A stretch of 64,000 nt of DNA from Candidatus Thermoplasmatota archaeon. GTDB lineage: Archaea > Thermoplasmatota > SW-10-69-26 > JACQPN01 > JAJPHT01. Each line of letters opens with the position of its first letter. Within the stretch, counting starts at the first letter, position 1. The position numbers and the translations under genes were made by a program. The notes under the pieces were generated by a model that had not been told where the DNA came from, did no database searches, and was given only the letters and a program-made list of their open reading frames with translations. The stretch is taken from the NCBI GenBank assembly GCA_035540375.1, contig DATLGO010000087.1:1-64000 (forward strand), read 5' to 3'. This document shows positions 55,601 to 64,000 of the stretch, piece after piece.

Positions 55601-58600
55601 GCGAGGGGAGCGGGCGCTTCGAGGACTACGTCTACGGGAGGCCCGCGTGGTGGAACGAGACGAAGCACGGCGTCTGGCGGTGGGGCCGCGCGCCGGGCGT
55701 CGCCACGACGAGCGATCACGACGGCGACGGGCTCGACGATCGCAACGGGGAGGATCCGCTTCCCTTCGCGGGCCCGGGTCTGCGACCCCGGCGGGGAGAC
55801 CCCCGCGAGGACGGTCTCGACCCGCTCGAGGTCCTGAAGCGGGCCCAGGCGTGGGGGCGCCCCCCGCGCGAGGCGCGCGCCCCGATCCCGGCGCGCGAGC
55901 GCGTCGTCGTGGTCCTGGACCCGTTGCCGTCGCCGCTCGCGCTCGATGCCGCCACGCGATTCTCGGGACGCGTCACGACCGCGAGCGGCGAGCCGGTGGT
56001 CGACGCCGTCGCGCTCTTCTCGCTCCAACGGCGGGATCTTGTCCTCGGCGTCGCCACGACGAACGAAACGGGCCATTTCTCGGGGTATTTGCAGCCGGGC
56101 GGAACAACCGCGGCCTCGGCCGAGATGCGCGACCGCGTCGTCTTCTCCTCGCTGAACGGCGACGGAACGCACGTGAACGACCCGCGGCTCGTCTCCCGTC
56201 TGGACCTCGCGCGACCGATCGAGGCGTTCGTCTGGGTCTACAACACGTCGTCCGCCTCGCCCGAATCGCAGAGGGGTCCTTCGGGCCACGGCTTCCTCGG
56301 CGCCGATTCGGCGTCCCGCAGCGTCCGCCTGAACCTGCCGACGACGCTGCTCGTGGATCGCCCCGCGCGCGTGGGCGCGGGTGAGTACGGCGTCCTCAAC
56401 GCGACCCTGCGGGACGCCTTCGGCCGCCCGGTCGTCGCGGCCGAGGTCGCGCACGCTCCCTCCGGGGCGACGGCCACGACGGACGTCGACGGCCGCGTCT
56501 CCTTCCGCGTGCTCGCCACGCGCGATCCCGGCCTGACGGCGCACACCGTCTCCTTCGGCGGCCGCGAGCCCGCGCTCCTTCCTTCCGAGAGCCGGTTCGA
56601 CTGGCAGGTGTTCCTCAGGCCCCGCATCGACCTGCAGATTCTCAGCGATGCCGTGCGTCCGGGCGGCGTCGTGTTCTTGGCGGGTCGCATCGAGGCGGGC
56701 GGGCGGCCCGTCGCGGATGCGCTGAAGATCTCGGCGTTCGGAACCGACGTGAAGATCGAAACGGACGCGCACGGCGAGTTCCACGTGAGCCTGCCGGTGC
56801 CCGTCAGCGCGCCCCTCGGCGCGCAGACCCTCGAGGCCCGATACGCCGGCAACGAGGAGCTGGGTCCCGCCTACGCGGCCGTGGCCTTCGAGCTGCTCGG
56901 CGTCCCCGGCTTCGAAATCCCGGCATGGCGGGGCGAGGTGGGGGCCGTGGGCCATTTCCGCGCGCGGCTCGTCGACGCCGTGGGCGCCGGCCTCCCCCGG
57001 TCCCGGGTCGAGGTCGATGGCCCCGACATCGAAAAGGCGCAGAACGTGACGGACGCGGAGGGCTACGTGACCTTCGCGATCGATCTCCGTCGCGCGGAAC
57101 CGGGCGATCGCATCGTGTTCCTCCGCTACGACGGCGGAGCAAAAGGCGTCGCGCGCCAGCCCCATACGCTCGTCGCCACGAGCGCGACCGCGATCCGGCT
57201 CGATCCCGTGGACGCCATCCGGGGACGGTCGGTCGAGATCGCCGGGACGCTCGTCGACGCGCGCGGCGTCGGCGTGGCGCGGCAGCTCGTCGTGGTCGCC
57301 TTCGGCACGGAGACGGGCGAGACCATCACGGACCTCGCGGGCCGCTTCGCGATCTCGTTCGTCCCGGGCGAAGCGACCGGTCTCGGACCGATCCGGGTCG
57401 CGGCAAGCTACGCGGGATCGAAGGGCGGGGCCCTCGCGGCAAGCGAAGGGGTGCGCATCGCGCAGGTCCGCGACGCCGCGCGATTGACCGGCTTCCCGGC
57501 TTCGACCCACTTCGCTTCCCCCACGCTCGAAGCGCAGGTGACCACGCTGCTCGGGCGCGCGGTCGTCTCGCGCAACGTCGAGGTCGAGGGACCGTGGGGC
57601 CAGGTCCGCGGCACGACGGACGCAAGCGGCCGCTTCCGCGTGTCGCTCCCGCTTCCCGCCGACGCCGCGCTCGGACCGATGTCCCTCGTCCTGCGGGTGC
57701 GCGACGAGCCCCAGCTCGTCGGGTTCGAGCTCGAGCGCGTCCTGGAGCTGCGCGACCGCGGCCGCCTCGAGGTCGAGCTTCCGGACGCCGCCTTCGAGCG
57801 CACGACGCTGACGGTGCCCTTCTCGCTCAAGGACTCCGTCGGCCGCGAGGTGACCGTCGAGAGTCTCAACGTCTCGGTGGACGGCCGCGCGCGGACCCTC
57901 CTCGTGCGTGACCGCTCGTTCAGCCTCCCCCTCGGCCCGGAGATCGCTCCCGGGTTCGTCACGATCGAGGTGGCGGCCCCCAACAGGCTCGTGGACGCGG
58001 CGCCGTTCAAGGGCATCCTCGGCGTCCACCGGTTGACCGAGATCACGGTCGAGACGTTGCCCGGCCACGCGCCCGGCGAGCCCGCGTTCCTCGTCGTGAA
58101 GCTCGCCGCGGGCGACGATCCCGTGGCCAACGCGACGCTGCACGTGCTCGGGGTCGGCGACACGGCCCTTGCCATCCGGACCGGCGCCGACGGTCGCGCC
58201 GTCGTCCCGATCCCGCAGACCGCCCTCGTGCGCTCCGAATACGCCGTGGTCTACCGGGGCGGCGAGGGCACGGCGCCGACGTTGGCGGGATTCGTGCTCG
58301 AGCCCGCCCTCGTCGCGTCGGAGGCCCCCCCGCAGACGGACGTCCTCGCGGTCGCGGCCGGGATCGCGGCGGTGTTCGCCATCATTTGGGCGCTCGTCCG
58401 CCGCGGGCGCGCCGCAAGCGACGTGCTCGCCTCGACCTCGCGAAGGCTGCTCAAGGATCCCAAGCTGGAATCGCTCTACCGATCGTACCTCGAGCTGCTC
58501 GCCATCGCGGGCCTCGACGAGGAGCGCGCGGAGACCGCGACCTTCGGCGACGTGGCGGCGCGCTTCGTCCGCAACGATCCGAGCGCGCGTCCCGACCTCG

Positions 58601-58728
58601 ATCTCCTGACGGAGGTCTTCAACCTCGGCGTGTACGCGCCCGAGCTGCTCGAGCCCGAACGCATCCGCGAAGCCGGCTTCGCGCTCGGTCGCCTCGCGGC
58701 CCTTTCGCGGACCCCGGAGGCCGCATGA
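52672..58728 (+). CDS. 2018-residue exported protein with calcium repeats, Ig domains and a cytoplasmic DUF4129 domain
   Basis: From GTG 52672. A basic N-terminus ([12 protein letters not shown]) and a membrane-type signal ([21 protein letters not shown]) lead into about 15 TSP3-like calcium loops ([34 protein letters not shown]) between residues ~60 and 1040. Residues ~1085-1880 are Ig-like domains of the carboxypeptidase-regulatory type ([23 protein letters not shown]). A span at ~1890-1912 ([16 protein letters not shown]) is followed inside the cell by a DUF4129 domain ([14 protein letters not shown] ... [16 protein letters not shown]). DUF4129 usually ends transglutaminase-type proteins encoded with MoxR and DUF58 genes; here the outer part is a giant adhesion-like stalk instead. 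ATGA overlap with the next gene. Confidence 0.9.
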   Translation: MREGHFQDARRRFRRRALARRIGLLAAAAALVVAVGFLALLARPTVQGLHVAGASSLDDNRNGVPDIYENAVFGLGPEAQRPSGALPLAWIQKHGLDVADPALANRTAAVPAPSLVPAVYGRAGYPAEFSLTLAQVYAHGRPATWSEAQQGAWDSGLDPRAWDVAGSGVPYGWLLYYGLDPLDPSLLDRASSEVSWTPREAWRRGLSPLSPDQDADGLPDLDEIERHGTNPRAASTASTGIHDGWLVAHGLDPLDPAVAYQDPDLDGLDNLEEFEASRRLFGAASIGSGLDPLRFSTGGSGLPDGWLVAHGLPLLDPTVGQLVTERVFFPNGTLRGILTAGDEYRVNRPPSWNESIHGAWFGGTDPNAPDTDGDGLSDADEILGWAIESGGRAKMVFSDPTKRDTDGDGLTDFEEREGRWGTRVFPVTDPTAPDTDFDGLLDGEEVGAHLYRGIALEGLDPTNPDTDGDGLFDGREAAYWMARRAACLAGLPYEWGRAPRPTLQDVLGGGPSACDRLLPTADLEGDGRASILDPDSDGDGLFDGWEVDPDLYQTSSYASARRRSETDPANLDTDGDRLPDGWETRYAVFDETAGRWNLDAAKWSSAENGIGDGDQDLDDDGAVWYAFVRDGARLVPERRTFVASNFVEFEAGSDPNRRSSSPDGIPDGWKIFWGTTYLGLLDEERGVLYPGAPGPLVLPPDRPVPRLGNDDNTPRQTQSYVRFAEAASGRLMPWEKLTSVPGTPSTLRAIAGQYNETYGSKVGHGTNPYLEDTDGDGVSDLWESIWAPLGPAGSRVSPVQPDAHFDVDGDGLTWLEESRLRSDPYRADSDGGGADDRLESKIGLNLLDPRDDARALDESADTDGDGVSDRSEVVGWISPTSSQQYVTDPLDPDTDRDGLLDGKSLSRILGRVLRLSDPDDLAIIERYEARGLLAVPFGGDTVDILGESGLGSDPTSLASAGDGIPDGWLVLHGLPVGEGSGRFEDYVYGRPAWWNETKHGVWRWGRAPGVATTSDHDGDGLDDRNGEDPLPFAGPGLRPRRGDPREDGLDPLEVLKRAQAWGRPPREARAPIPARERVVVVLDPLPSPLALDAATRFSGRVTTASGEPVVDAVALFSLQRRDLVLGVATTNETGHFSGYLQPGGTTAASAEMRDRVVFSSLNGDGTHVNDPRLVSRLDLARPIEAFVWVYNTSSASPESQRGPSGHGFLGADSASRSVRLNLPTTLLVDRPARVGAGEYGVLNATLRDAFGRPVVAAEVAHAPSGATATTDVDGRVSFRVLATRDPGLTAHTVSFGGREPALLPSESRFDWQVFLRPRIDLQILSDAVRPGGVVFLAGRIEAGGRPVADALKISAFGTDVKIETDAHGEFHVSLPVPVSAPLGAQTLEARYAGNEELGPAYAAVAFELLGVPGFEIPAWRGEVGAVGHFRARLVDAVGAGLPRSRVEVDGPDIEKAQNVTDAEGYVTFAIDLRRAEPGDRIVFLRYDGGAKGVARQPHTLVATSATAIRLDPVDAIRGRSVEIAGTLVDARGVGVARQLVVVAFGTETGETITDLAGRFAISFVPGEATGLGPIRVAASYAGSKGGALAASEGVRIAQVRDAARLTGFPASTHFASPTLEAQVTTLLGRAVVSRNVEVEGPWGQVRGTTDASGRFRVSLPLPADAALGPMSLVLRVRDEPQLVGFELERVLELRDRGRLEVELPDAAFERTTLTVPFSLKDSVGREVTVESLNVSVDGRARTLLVRDRSFSLPLGPEIAPGFVTIEVAAPNRLVDAAPFKGILGVHRLTEITVETLPGHAPGEPAFLVVKLAAGDDPVANATLHVLGVGDTALAIRTGADGRAVVPIPQTALVRSEYAVVYRGGEGTAPTLAGFVLEPALVASEAPPQTDVLAVAAGIAAVFAIIWALVRRGRAASDVLASTSRRLLKDPKLESLYRSYLELLAIAGLDEERAETATFGDVAARFVRNDPSARPDLDLLTEVFNLGVYAPELLEPERIREAGFALGRLAALSRTPEAA

Positions 58729-59651
58729 AGCCCGCGCGCTGGCTGGCGGCGCTCGCCGCCGGCGGGCTCCTCGCCGCCAGCCTGGCGGCGGTCGCGGCCG
58801 AGCTCATCGAGGCCACGCGGGCGGAGAGCGCGCCGGAGGCGTGGCTCGGACGCGAGGGATTCGCGCCTCGCCGGGCGCTTTCGGGCCCCGCCGCGGCGCT
58901 GGCCTGGGGCGAGATCGAGCCGGGTCTCGTCGTGATCCTCGGACAGCTGCCGCTGCTTGCCGCCGACGAGGCCGCGCTTCTCGACTTCGCGAAGCGGGGG
59001 GGCGACGTCTGGGTCTTCTCCCACGCGCCGCGCGCCATGCTCCCTTCAATCGCTCCCGAGACGCTCGAAGGACCTCTACACGGGTGGGACGGGGGGGACG
59101 TCGAGGTCCGGTACGGCTCGACCGTCCTCCGCCTTCCCGGTCTCCTCGCCTTCGACGTCGACCGGCGCGACATGACGATCGTGACGTCGGAGGACACCTT
59201 CCGCGACACCAACCTGAACGGGCGCCTGGACGTCGGCGAACCCGCCGGCGCCTTCGGAGTGGGCCTCGCGCGATCCCACGGCGACGGACGCGTGGTGTTC
59301 ATCGCGAGCGCCGATCCCGAGAGGGCGTTCGGCGAGCTCGCGTCGCCGCTCGCCCGGGCCCTCGAGGCCCGCGGGCCGTCCATCCTTCTCGAAGGGGACG
59401 CGACGACGCTGCGCGAGACCGCGCCGCGCGTCACCCTCGCGTCTGCCGCCCTTCCGTCCCAGGATCTTGCGGCGGCCATCCTCGTCGTGATCCTCGCCGG
59501 CGGGCTCGTTCTCGCGTCCCTGCGGACCGACCCCGAAGCGATGGCGGCCCTCCACGACGAGACGCTGGATGGCATCGCGGAAGCCATGAAGCGACGGAAC
59601 GACGACCGCATCCGGGTCTGGATCGACCGTCTCGAGGAGGCCCGGCGATGA
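58725..59651 (+). CDS. DUF4350-like membrane protein
   Basis: 308 residues from ATG 58725. N-terminal span ([19 protein letters not shown]), a domain with [22 protein letters not shown] then [13 protein letters not shown] (the pattern of DUF4350: a statement-like strand, a helix and a Gly-Gly turn), [12 protein letters not shown] as a calcium-type loop, a second span ([18 protein letters not shown]) and a cytoplasmic tail. DUF4350 proteins commonly accompany MoxR-DUF58-DUF4129 clusters. ATGA overlap at both ends. Confidence 0.8.
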   Translation: MKPARWLAALAAGGLLAASLAAVAAELIEATRAESAPEAWLGREGFAPRRALSGPAAALAWGEIEPGLVVILGQLPLLAADEAALLDFAKRGGDVWVFSHAPRAMLPSIAPETLEGPLHGWDGGDVEVRYGSTVLRLPGLLAFDVDRRDMTIVTSEDTFRDTNLNGRLDVGEPAGAFGVGLARSHGDGRVVFIASADPERAFGELASPLARALEARGPSILLEGDATTLRETAPRVTLASAALPSQDLAAAILVVILAGGLVLASLRTDPEAMAALHDETLDGIAEAMKRRNDDRIRVWIDRLEEARR

Positions 59652-60859
59652 AGCTCACCGCCCTCGGACTCCGCGTTTCGCGCGCGGCGGCCGTGCTCGT
59701 GGGCGGGGGCCTCGTGCTCGGCGTTTCCGCCGCGCTCTGGGCGGGCATGGCCCTGCTCCTCCTGCTCGGCGTCTCGGCGCTCGCGCTCCCGCGCGCGCGG
59801 ATCGCCGTCGAGCGCAAGCTCGACCGCGAGCAGCTCGTCGAGGGCGAGGGGCTCAAGGAGCGCCTCGAGGTCACGCTCAAGGGGCGCCGGACCGTGAGGC
59901 TCCGGCTCCGCGAAAGCGCGGGCGACGGCCTCGCAAGCGAGGCGGCCGCCTGGACGACGCGGCTTTCCCCGAAGGCTCCGCACGCGCGCGAGATCGAATG
60001 GACGGCCTCCTCGTGGGGACGCAAATCGATCGGTCCGCTCGAGGCCTGGGCGGGCGACGCCTTCGGCCTCCTCGAGGAAAGGGTCGAGGGCGATGAAGGG
60101 CACGCGGTCCTCGTCCTGCCGCGCGCGCTGCCGCTCGGCAAGCATCGGCCGAAAGCGTCGATCCCCCAGCCCGCGATCGGCGTCCACAACGTTCCGCGGC
60201 CCGGCGACGGTTTCGAGTTCTTCGCCCTCCGGGACTATCAGCCGGGGGACAGCATCCGGCGCATCAATTGGAAGGCGAGCGCGCGCTACAACAAGACGGT
60301 CGTGAACCAGGTCACGCGCGAAAGCTTCGCCCGCGTCACGATTCTCCTCGACCTGCGCGCGAAGGAGATCCTGGGCGACCCCCGTCCGTGGGTCCTGAAC
60401 GGACGGGCCGCGGCCTCGATCCTCGAGCATCACGACCGCATGCGCGACCACCTCACCGTGATCGTCCTCGGGGACGTCGCCGAGAAGCTCGTGGAGGCCG
60501 CCAACCCGAGGTCCGCGGATCTCGTGAAGGCCATGGTCGAGCGGCCCCCGCGCGGCCACGTCGCGACGACCGATGCGGTCCGCGGCCACCTGCCCTCCTT
60601 CCGGCGGAAGTCGCCGACCTACGTCGTTACGAGCGCCGTCTTCGATCCAGACCTCATCGAGTCGATCGAGATCCTGCGCGCTCTCGAGGCCGACGTCCAC
60701 CTCGTGAGCCCTCGCGCGGACCACGAGCCCGTCGGACCCGCCGGGCGCCTCCTCGCCGAATCCAGGAACGAAGCGCTCGCCGCCGCGCGCGCGCTCGGGG
60801 TCAAGGTCACGGACTGGAGCGGGTCGTCGTCCCTCGAGGTGGCGTTCATTGAATCCTGA
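59648..60859 (+). CDS. DUF58 protein (von Willebrand-like partner of MoxR)
   Basis: 403 residues. Two N-terminal spans (AAAVLVGGGLVLGVSAALW, GMALLLLLGVSALALP), an Ig-like region, then the diagnostic DUF58 core GDGFEFFALRDYQPGDSI followed by RRINWKASAR near residues 183-212, and a von Willebrand A-like C-terminal half (RVTILLDLRAKEI, DHLTVIVLGDV). The MIDAS-type D-x-S-x-S is not intact (LDLRA), as in many DUF58 members. Such proteins are thought to bridge MoxR to membrane partners. The MoxR gene of the locus is at the far end of the other arm. Confidence 0.92.
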   Translation: MKLTALGLRVSRAAAVLVGGGLVLGVSAALWAGMALLLLLGVSALALPRARIAVERKLDREQLVEGEGLKERLEVTLKGRRTVRLRLRESAGDGLASEAAAWTTRLSPKAPHAREIEWTASSWGRKSIGPLEAWAGDAFGLLEERVEGDEGHAVLVLPRALPLGKHRPKASIPQPAIGVHNVPRPGDGFEFFALRDYQPGDSIRRINWKASARYNKTVVNQVTRESFARVTILLDLRAKEILGDPRPWVLNGRAAASILEHHDRMRDHLTVIVLGDVAEKLVEAANPRSADLVKAMVERPPRGHVATTDAVRGHLPSFRRKSPTYVVTSAVFDPDLIESIEILRALEADVHLVSPRADHEPVGPAGRLLAESRNEALAAARALGVKVTDWSGSSSLEVAFIES

Positions 60860-61328
60860 ATCCGATCGCCCGCTGCGCGTCGCGGGCTCCGCAAGCGCGG
60901 TCCTCGCCGGACTCCTCGTGCTCGCCGCCGGCGCGGATCCCGGCCGCGCGATGCTGGCCGCGGGCGGATACCTTGTCGCCGCCGTGTGGCCTTGGACATC
61001 CTTCGGTCGACGGTTTCCGGCCTACGGGGCCGCGCTCGCCGTCGGCAGCCTGCTCGCCGGGCCCGCGCTGTCGTCGGCGCTCGCCTCGGCGCTCCTCGCG
61101 GTCCTCGCGATCGGCACGCTGCTCGCCTTCTTCGCGTCGAGCCGCGACGCGTTCCTCGCGGGGACCGGGGCCGTGGCGCTCCTGCTCGCCGTCGCGGTGG
61201 TCGCGCCGCACGCCCTCGCCGGGGTCTCGCTCGACCCCGTCCTTCCCGGACACGCGCTTCTTCTCGCGATCGCGGGCGCCGCCCTCCTTGCGATCGGTCT
61301 TCTGATCCGTCCCGAGGTGTCACCATGA
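60849..61328 (+). CDS. small polytopic membrane protein
   Basis: 159 residues from the TTG at 60849, overlapping the DUF58 end by 11 bases and the next gene by four. Four or five membrane segments fill nearly the whole length (SAVLAGLLVLAAGA, LAIGTLLAFFASS, AVALLLAVAVVAP, LLLAIAGAALLAIGLLI). No charged catalytic residues. Probably a membrane scaffold within the DUF58/DUF4129 assembly. Confidence 0.75.
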   Translation: MNPESDRPLRVAGSASAVLAGLLVLAAGADPGRAMLAAGGYLVAAVWPWTSFGRRFPAYGAALAVGSLLAGPALSSALASALLAVLAIGTLLAFFASSRDAFLAGTGAVALLLAVAVVAPHALAGVSLDPVLPGHALLLAIAGAALLAIGLLIRPEVSP

Positions 61329-63985
61329 GATGGTCCGCGATTCTCTTCGTCCTGCTCCTTGTCCTCCCGACGGCGGTCCAGGGTCAGGCGACGGATGGCC
61401 CCGACGTCCAGCTCGCCGACCTCCGCGCGCACGGCGAGCCGCTCGTCGAGACCGCGACGAAGGTCTCGGCCACGATCAACAACCCCTCGAGCGTCGACGC
61501 CATCGTGGACGTGCGCGCGACGTTCGCCGACGGCTCCACCGCGAATCCGCACGACACCCTCGGGTTCCAGGTGCGCGTTCCCGCGCAAGGCAAGAAGGTC
61601 GTGGATCTCTCGATCTTCTCGCCCGCGTCGAAGCGTGGACAGCAGACGCTGACCGTGCGCGTCGACAGCCCGCGCGATCCCCGTCCGGACGACAACGCCA
61701 AGACGATCGGGTGGTTCGTCCGCGATCCGCGGCTCAAGGTGACGGCGGAGGTGGTCAAGGCGCCGGAGGTTCCCGTCTCGGGCGTCGGCTTCGTCCGCTT
61801 CCGGGTCACGAACGAAGGGAACATCGCGGACGCGCCGATCTACCACGCCGCCGTGAAGTCTCCCTGGCGCGCGGACATCAAGCCGGCGCACGCCGCGATC
61901 GACCCCGGGCAGTCGCAGGACGTCCTGCTCCTCCTCCGCCCGAACTCGGAGGATGCCGCGGCCGAGACCGACGTCGTGTTCTCCGCGCGGTCGATCCACA
62001 GCAAAGCCATGAACGTGAGCGCGATCGTCGAGCGCGTCGTCGCGAACGCCTCCCACCTGCGCGCCGCCCACCGCACCGCGATCGAAGGCCTTCCCGCCTC
62101 CCTCCAGGTGATCGAAAACGAATCGGCGCGCATTCCCTTCGCGATCGCGAACCGCGGCGCGACGCCCGACGTCCTCGAGGTCGCCCTCGGGCCGGTCACG
62201 AACGCCACGGGATGGGCGTTCGGCCTGTTGAGGGACAACCGCTCGGTCGCGAACGTCCTCGTCGGCCTCGCGCCCGGACGGTCGCTGAACCTCACGCTGC
62301 TCGTCACGCGCCTCGCCGCCGACGTCTCCCCCGCGACCGTCACCCTTCGCGCGGGATCGCTCAACGCCGGCCTCTTCGGGACCACGGGAGCCGAGGTCAA
62401 CGTCACGCGTCTCCTGAACGTGACGCGCGCCGAGCCTGTCATCAGGATCGCGACGCTCGACGCGCCGACGCTCGTCTATCGCGGAGAGCGCGTCACGGCG
62501 AAGCTCGACATCGAAAACGTCGGCCGGATCGCGGCTCCCGCGGTCGCGGTCCGCTGGGAGCTGCGCGAGCTGGGGCGCCTCATCGCCTCGGCCGAGGAAT
62601 CGATCGAAGCGCCGCCGGGCCCGGCGCGCGCGGTCTGGTCCTTCACGATGGACCGCATGGAAGGCGAGTATCTCGTCTCCGCCGAGATCCTCTCCGGCGT
62701 CCTCGTCAAGGGGCCCTCGAAGATTTCGAAGTCCCTCACGCTCCATCTGCCCCGCCTCGAGATCGTGGCGCCCGCGACGATCGAGCTGAACCCGGGAACG
62801 CGCGTGAACCTCGTGACCTCCGAGGGCGGCTTCGCCGTGCGAAACCTCGGGAAGGTCGACGAACGGATCACGGCGACGCTGACTTCGAGCGCGTCGTGGC
62901 TCGCGCGGTCGTGGGAGGTCGTGGTTCCGGCGCGCGGCCAGATGGTCCTGCCCTTCAGCGGGGACGTGCCCGCCATGCCGGGCGCGCCCGCGTTCAAGGC
63001 CGAGCTCGAGGCGCGCCTCGCCGGCCGCGAGTTCGCCCCGATCGCCGCGAATCTGACCTTCCTCGTCCGCGACCAGAGCCCGCCCGAGGTCCGCCTCGTC
63101 GCCCCCGCGGGCGAGATGCCGCACACGAAGTCGGTCGCCATCGACGTCGAGGCGCGCGACCCGATCGGCGTACGGGACGTCGAGGCGCTCGTGGTCGGGC
63201 CCGACGGAGAGCGGGATCTGATCCGGCTCGCGGCCGCCGGGGGAGACCGGTACAAAGGCACGTTCGCCGTGCGGCTCGCGGGTCTCCACGTGCTCGAGAT
63301 CCGGGCGCGCGACCGCGCGGAGCCTCCGCACGTGCGAACGCTCTCGAACGCCACGTTCATCGTGCTCGCGCCGCCCTACGCCGGCGTCGTGCCGCGCGGA
63401 TGGGGCAATCATACGACCATCCACGCGCGGGTGCTCGCGTTCGACGAGGTCGAAGAGGGAACGACGCGGAACCTGACCGTGGACGTCGGATTCGGGCCGC
63501 GGCTCGTGCCCTATCCTTACCGTCTCGAGGTTCCGGGATGGGACGATGGCGTCCACACGGTCGTTGTCCGCGCCGTCGGTCACGGAGGCGGCGTGCGCGA
63601 AAGCCGGTACACGGTGACGCTCGATTCGCGCGCCCCCGCGCTGAGCGACGCGAGCGTGCAGACGACCGAGGACGGGGGGATCGCGCTCGCCGTCCGAGCG
63701 GAGCGGGCCACGAGCGTGAAAGCGCGTCTGGTGTCGCCGTCCGGGACGTTCGAGGTGATCCTCGAGAAGGATGGAGACCTGTACACCGCCCGCGCCGCGG
63801 CGCCCTCGGCCTGGTCCGAGGTGACCTTCATCGCGGAAAGCGGCGCCGGCACCGAGTCGGTGAGCGTCGCGCATCGCGACCCTGGCGCCTCGCGGACCCC
63901 GCACCCTGGATTCGCGGCGCTCCTCGCGGCCGCGGGGCTGGGGGCGCGCCTGCGACGGCGGAGCGCGATCGAAACTTCACTTTAG
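61325..63985 (+). CDS. 886-residue exported Ig-chain protein with PGF-CTERM-like anchor
   Basis: From ATG 61325. Signal peptide residues 1-20 (SAILFVLLLVLPTAVQG). About seven Ig-fold CARDB/NEW3-type domains with phrases such as ATINNPSSVDAIVDV, VRFRVTNEGNIADAPIY and KLDIENVGRIAAPAVAV, and many sequons (NVSAI, NVTRL, NATF). The C-terminus is HPGFAALLAAAGLGARLRRR: a PGF triplet, a hydrophobic stretch and an Arg cluster, the signal recognised by archaeosortase A in euryarchaea, which swaps the tail for a lipid. Last gene visible in the rightward unit. No archaeosortase is encoded here. Confidence 0.88.
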   Translation: MRWSAILFVLLLVLPTAVQGQATDGPDVQLADLRAHGEPLVETATKVSATINNPSSVDAIVDVRATFADGSTANPHDTLGFQVRVPAQGKKVVDLSIFSPASKRGQQTLTVRVDSPRDPRPDDNAKTIGWFVRDPRLKVTAEVVKAPEVPVSGVGFVRFRVTNEGNIADAPIYHAAVKSPWRADIKPAHAAIDPGQSQDVLLLLRPNSEDAAAETDVVFSARSIHSKAMNVSAIVERVVANASHLRAAHRTAIEGLPASLQVIENESARIPFAIANRGATPDVLEVALGPVTNATGWAFGLLRDNRSVANVLVGLAPGRSLNLTLLVTRLAADVSPATVTLRAGSLNAGLFGTTGAEVNVTRLLNVTRAEPVIRIATLDAPTLVYRGERVTAKLDIENVGRIAAPAVAVRWELRELGRLIASAEESIEAPPGPARAVWSFTMDRMEGEYLVSAEILSGVLVKGPSKISKSLTLHLPRLEIVAPATIELNPGTRVNLVTSEGGFAVRNLGKVDERITATLTSSASWLARSWEVVVPARGQMVLPFSGDVPAMPGAPAFKAELEARLAGREFAPIAANLTFLVRDQSPPEVRLVAPAGEMPHTKSVAIDVEARDPIGVRDVEALVVGPDGERDLIRLAAAGGDRYKGTFAVRLAGLHVLEIRARDRAEPPHVRTLSNATFIVLAPPYAGVVPRGWGNHTTIHARVLAFDEVEEGTTRNLTVDVGFGPRLVPYPYRLEVPGWDDGVHTVVVRAVGHGGGVRESRYTVTLDSRAPALSDASVQTTEDGGIALAVRAERATSVKARLVSPSGTFEVILEKDGDLYTARAAAPSAWSEVTFIAESGAGTESVSVAHRDPGASRTPHPGFAALLAAAGLGARLRRRSAIETSL

Positions 63986-64000
63986 CGGGTTCGCCGCGTC

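Noticed and set aside
52513-58143. 1876-codon open frame on the minus strand
   Set aside because: Antisense shadow of the 2018-residue protein with Arg/Glu-rich low-complexity translation.

Overview
The window is a GC-rich stretch of what looks like an archaeal chromosome. Evidence: Csa3-like CARF-winged-helix regulators, a protoglobin close to the Methanosarcina type, three proteins with archaeal type IV pilin N-termini, a PGF-CTERM-like anchor, an archaeal RNase J-type beta-CASP nuclease, many sequon-rich giant exported proteins, and TATA-like boxes close upstream of starts. A euryarchaeal or Thermoplasmatota-like lineage fits best, but no rRNA or ribosomal gene is present to settle it.

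Layout. 1-5.5 kb: a membrane-tethered double winged-helix protein and a Kelch/FN3/repeat adhesin with its own promoter and palindrome. The adhesin's 3' end and a strongly structured downstream region (repeat A) recur as a second, orphan copy at 8.6-9.0 kb, fused to a fragment of the RNase J gene. 5.6-8.2 kb: a tRNA 3'-end fragment, a DEDDh exonuclease, a protoglobin and a divergent tandem Lrp-like regulator. 9.2-13.5 kb: a five-gene minus-strand operon (ABC-2 permease with a large exported domain, ATPase, two related exported membrane proteins, winged-helix protein). 13.7-16.2 kb: RNase J-like nuclease and HAD phosphatase, overlapping. 16.3-19.1 kb: four overlapping genes, two CARF-winged-helix proteins, one stand-alone CARF protein and a PIN nuclease, with no CRISPR array or cas genes in view. 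19.2-21.7 kb: three unrecognised genes (two membrane-associated). 21.8-22.7 kb: two small cysteine-containing proteins. 22.8-26.4 kb: three pilin-like genes. 26.6-28.3 kb: a large lipoprotein.

28.4-64 kb is one divergent super-locus built on a 210-bp central promoter region. Leftward runs a roughly 24-kb unit of four genes joined by ATGA overlaps: exported proteins of about 3134, 3231 and 1313 residues, ending in a MoxR AAA+ ATPase. Rightward run a 2018-residue exported protein ending in a DUF4129 domain, a DUF4350-like protein, a DUF58 protein, a small polytopic membrane protein and an 886-residue PGF-anchored protein. Together these are the parts of a MoxR-DUF58-DUF4129 membrane system, split across two divergent units and combined with giant cell-surface proteins. 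My inference is that the AAA+/DUF58/DUF4129 core assembles or remodels a surface complex made of the giants.

The two strongest candidates for new biology are this super-locus (with an unrecognised Asp-Gly-rich repeat in the 3134-residue protein) and the CARF-CARF-CARF-PIN operon. The duplicated structured element behind the adhesin is third.
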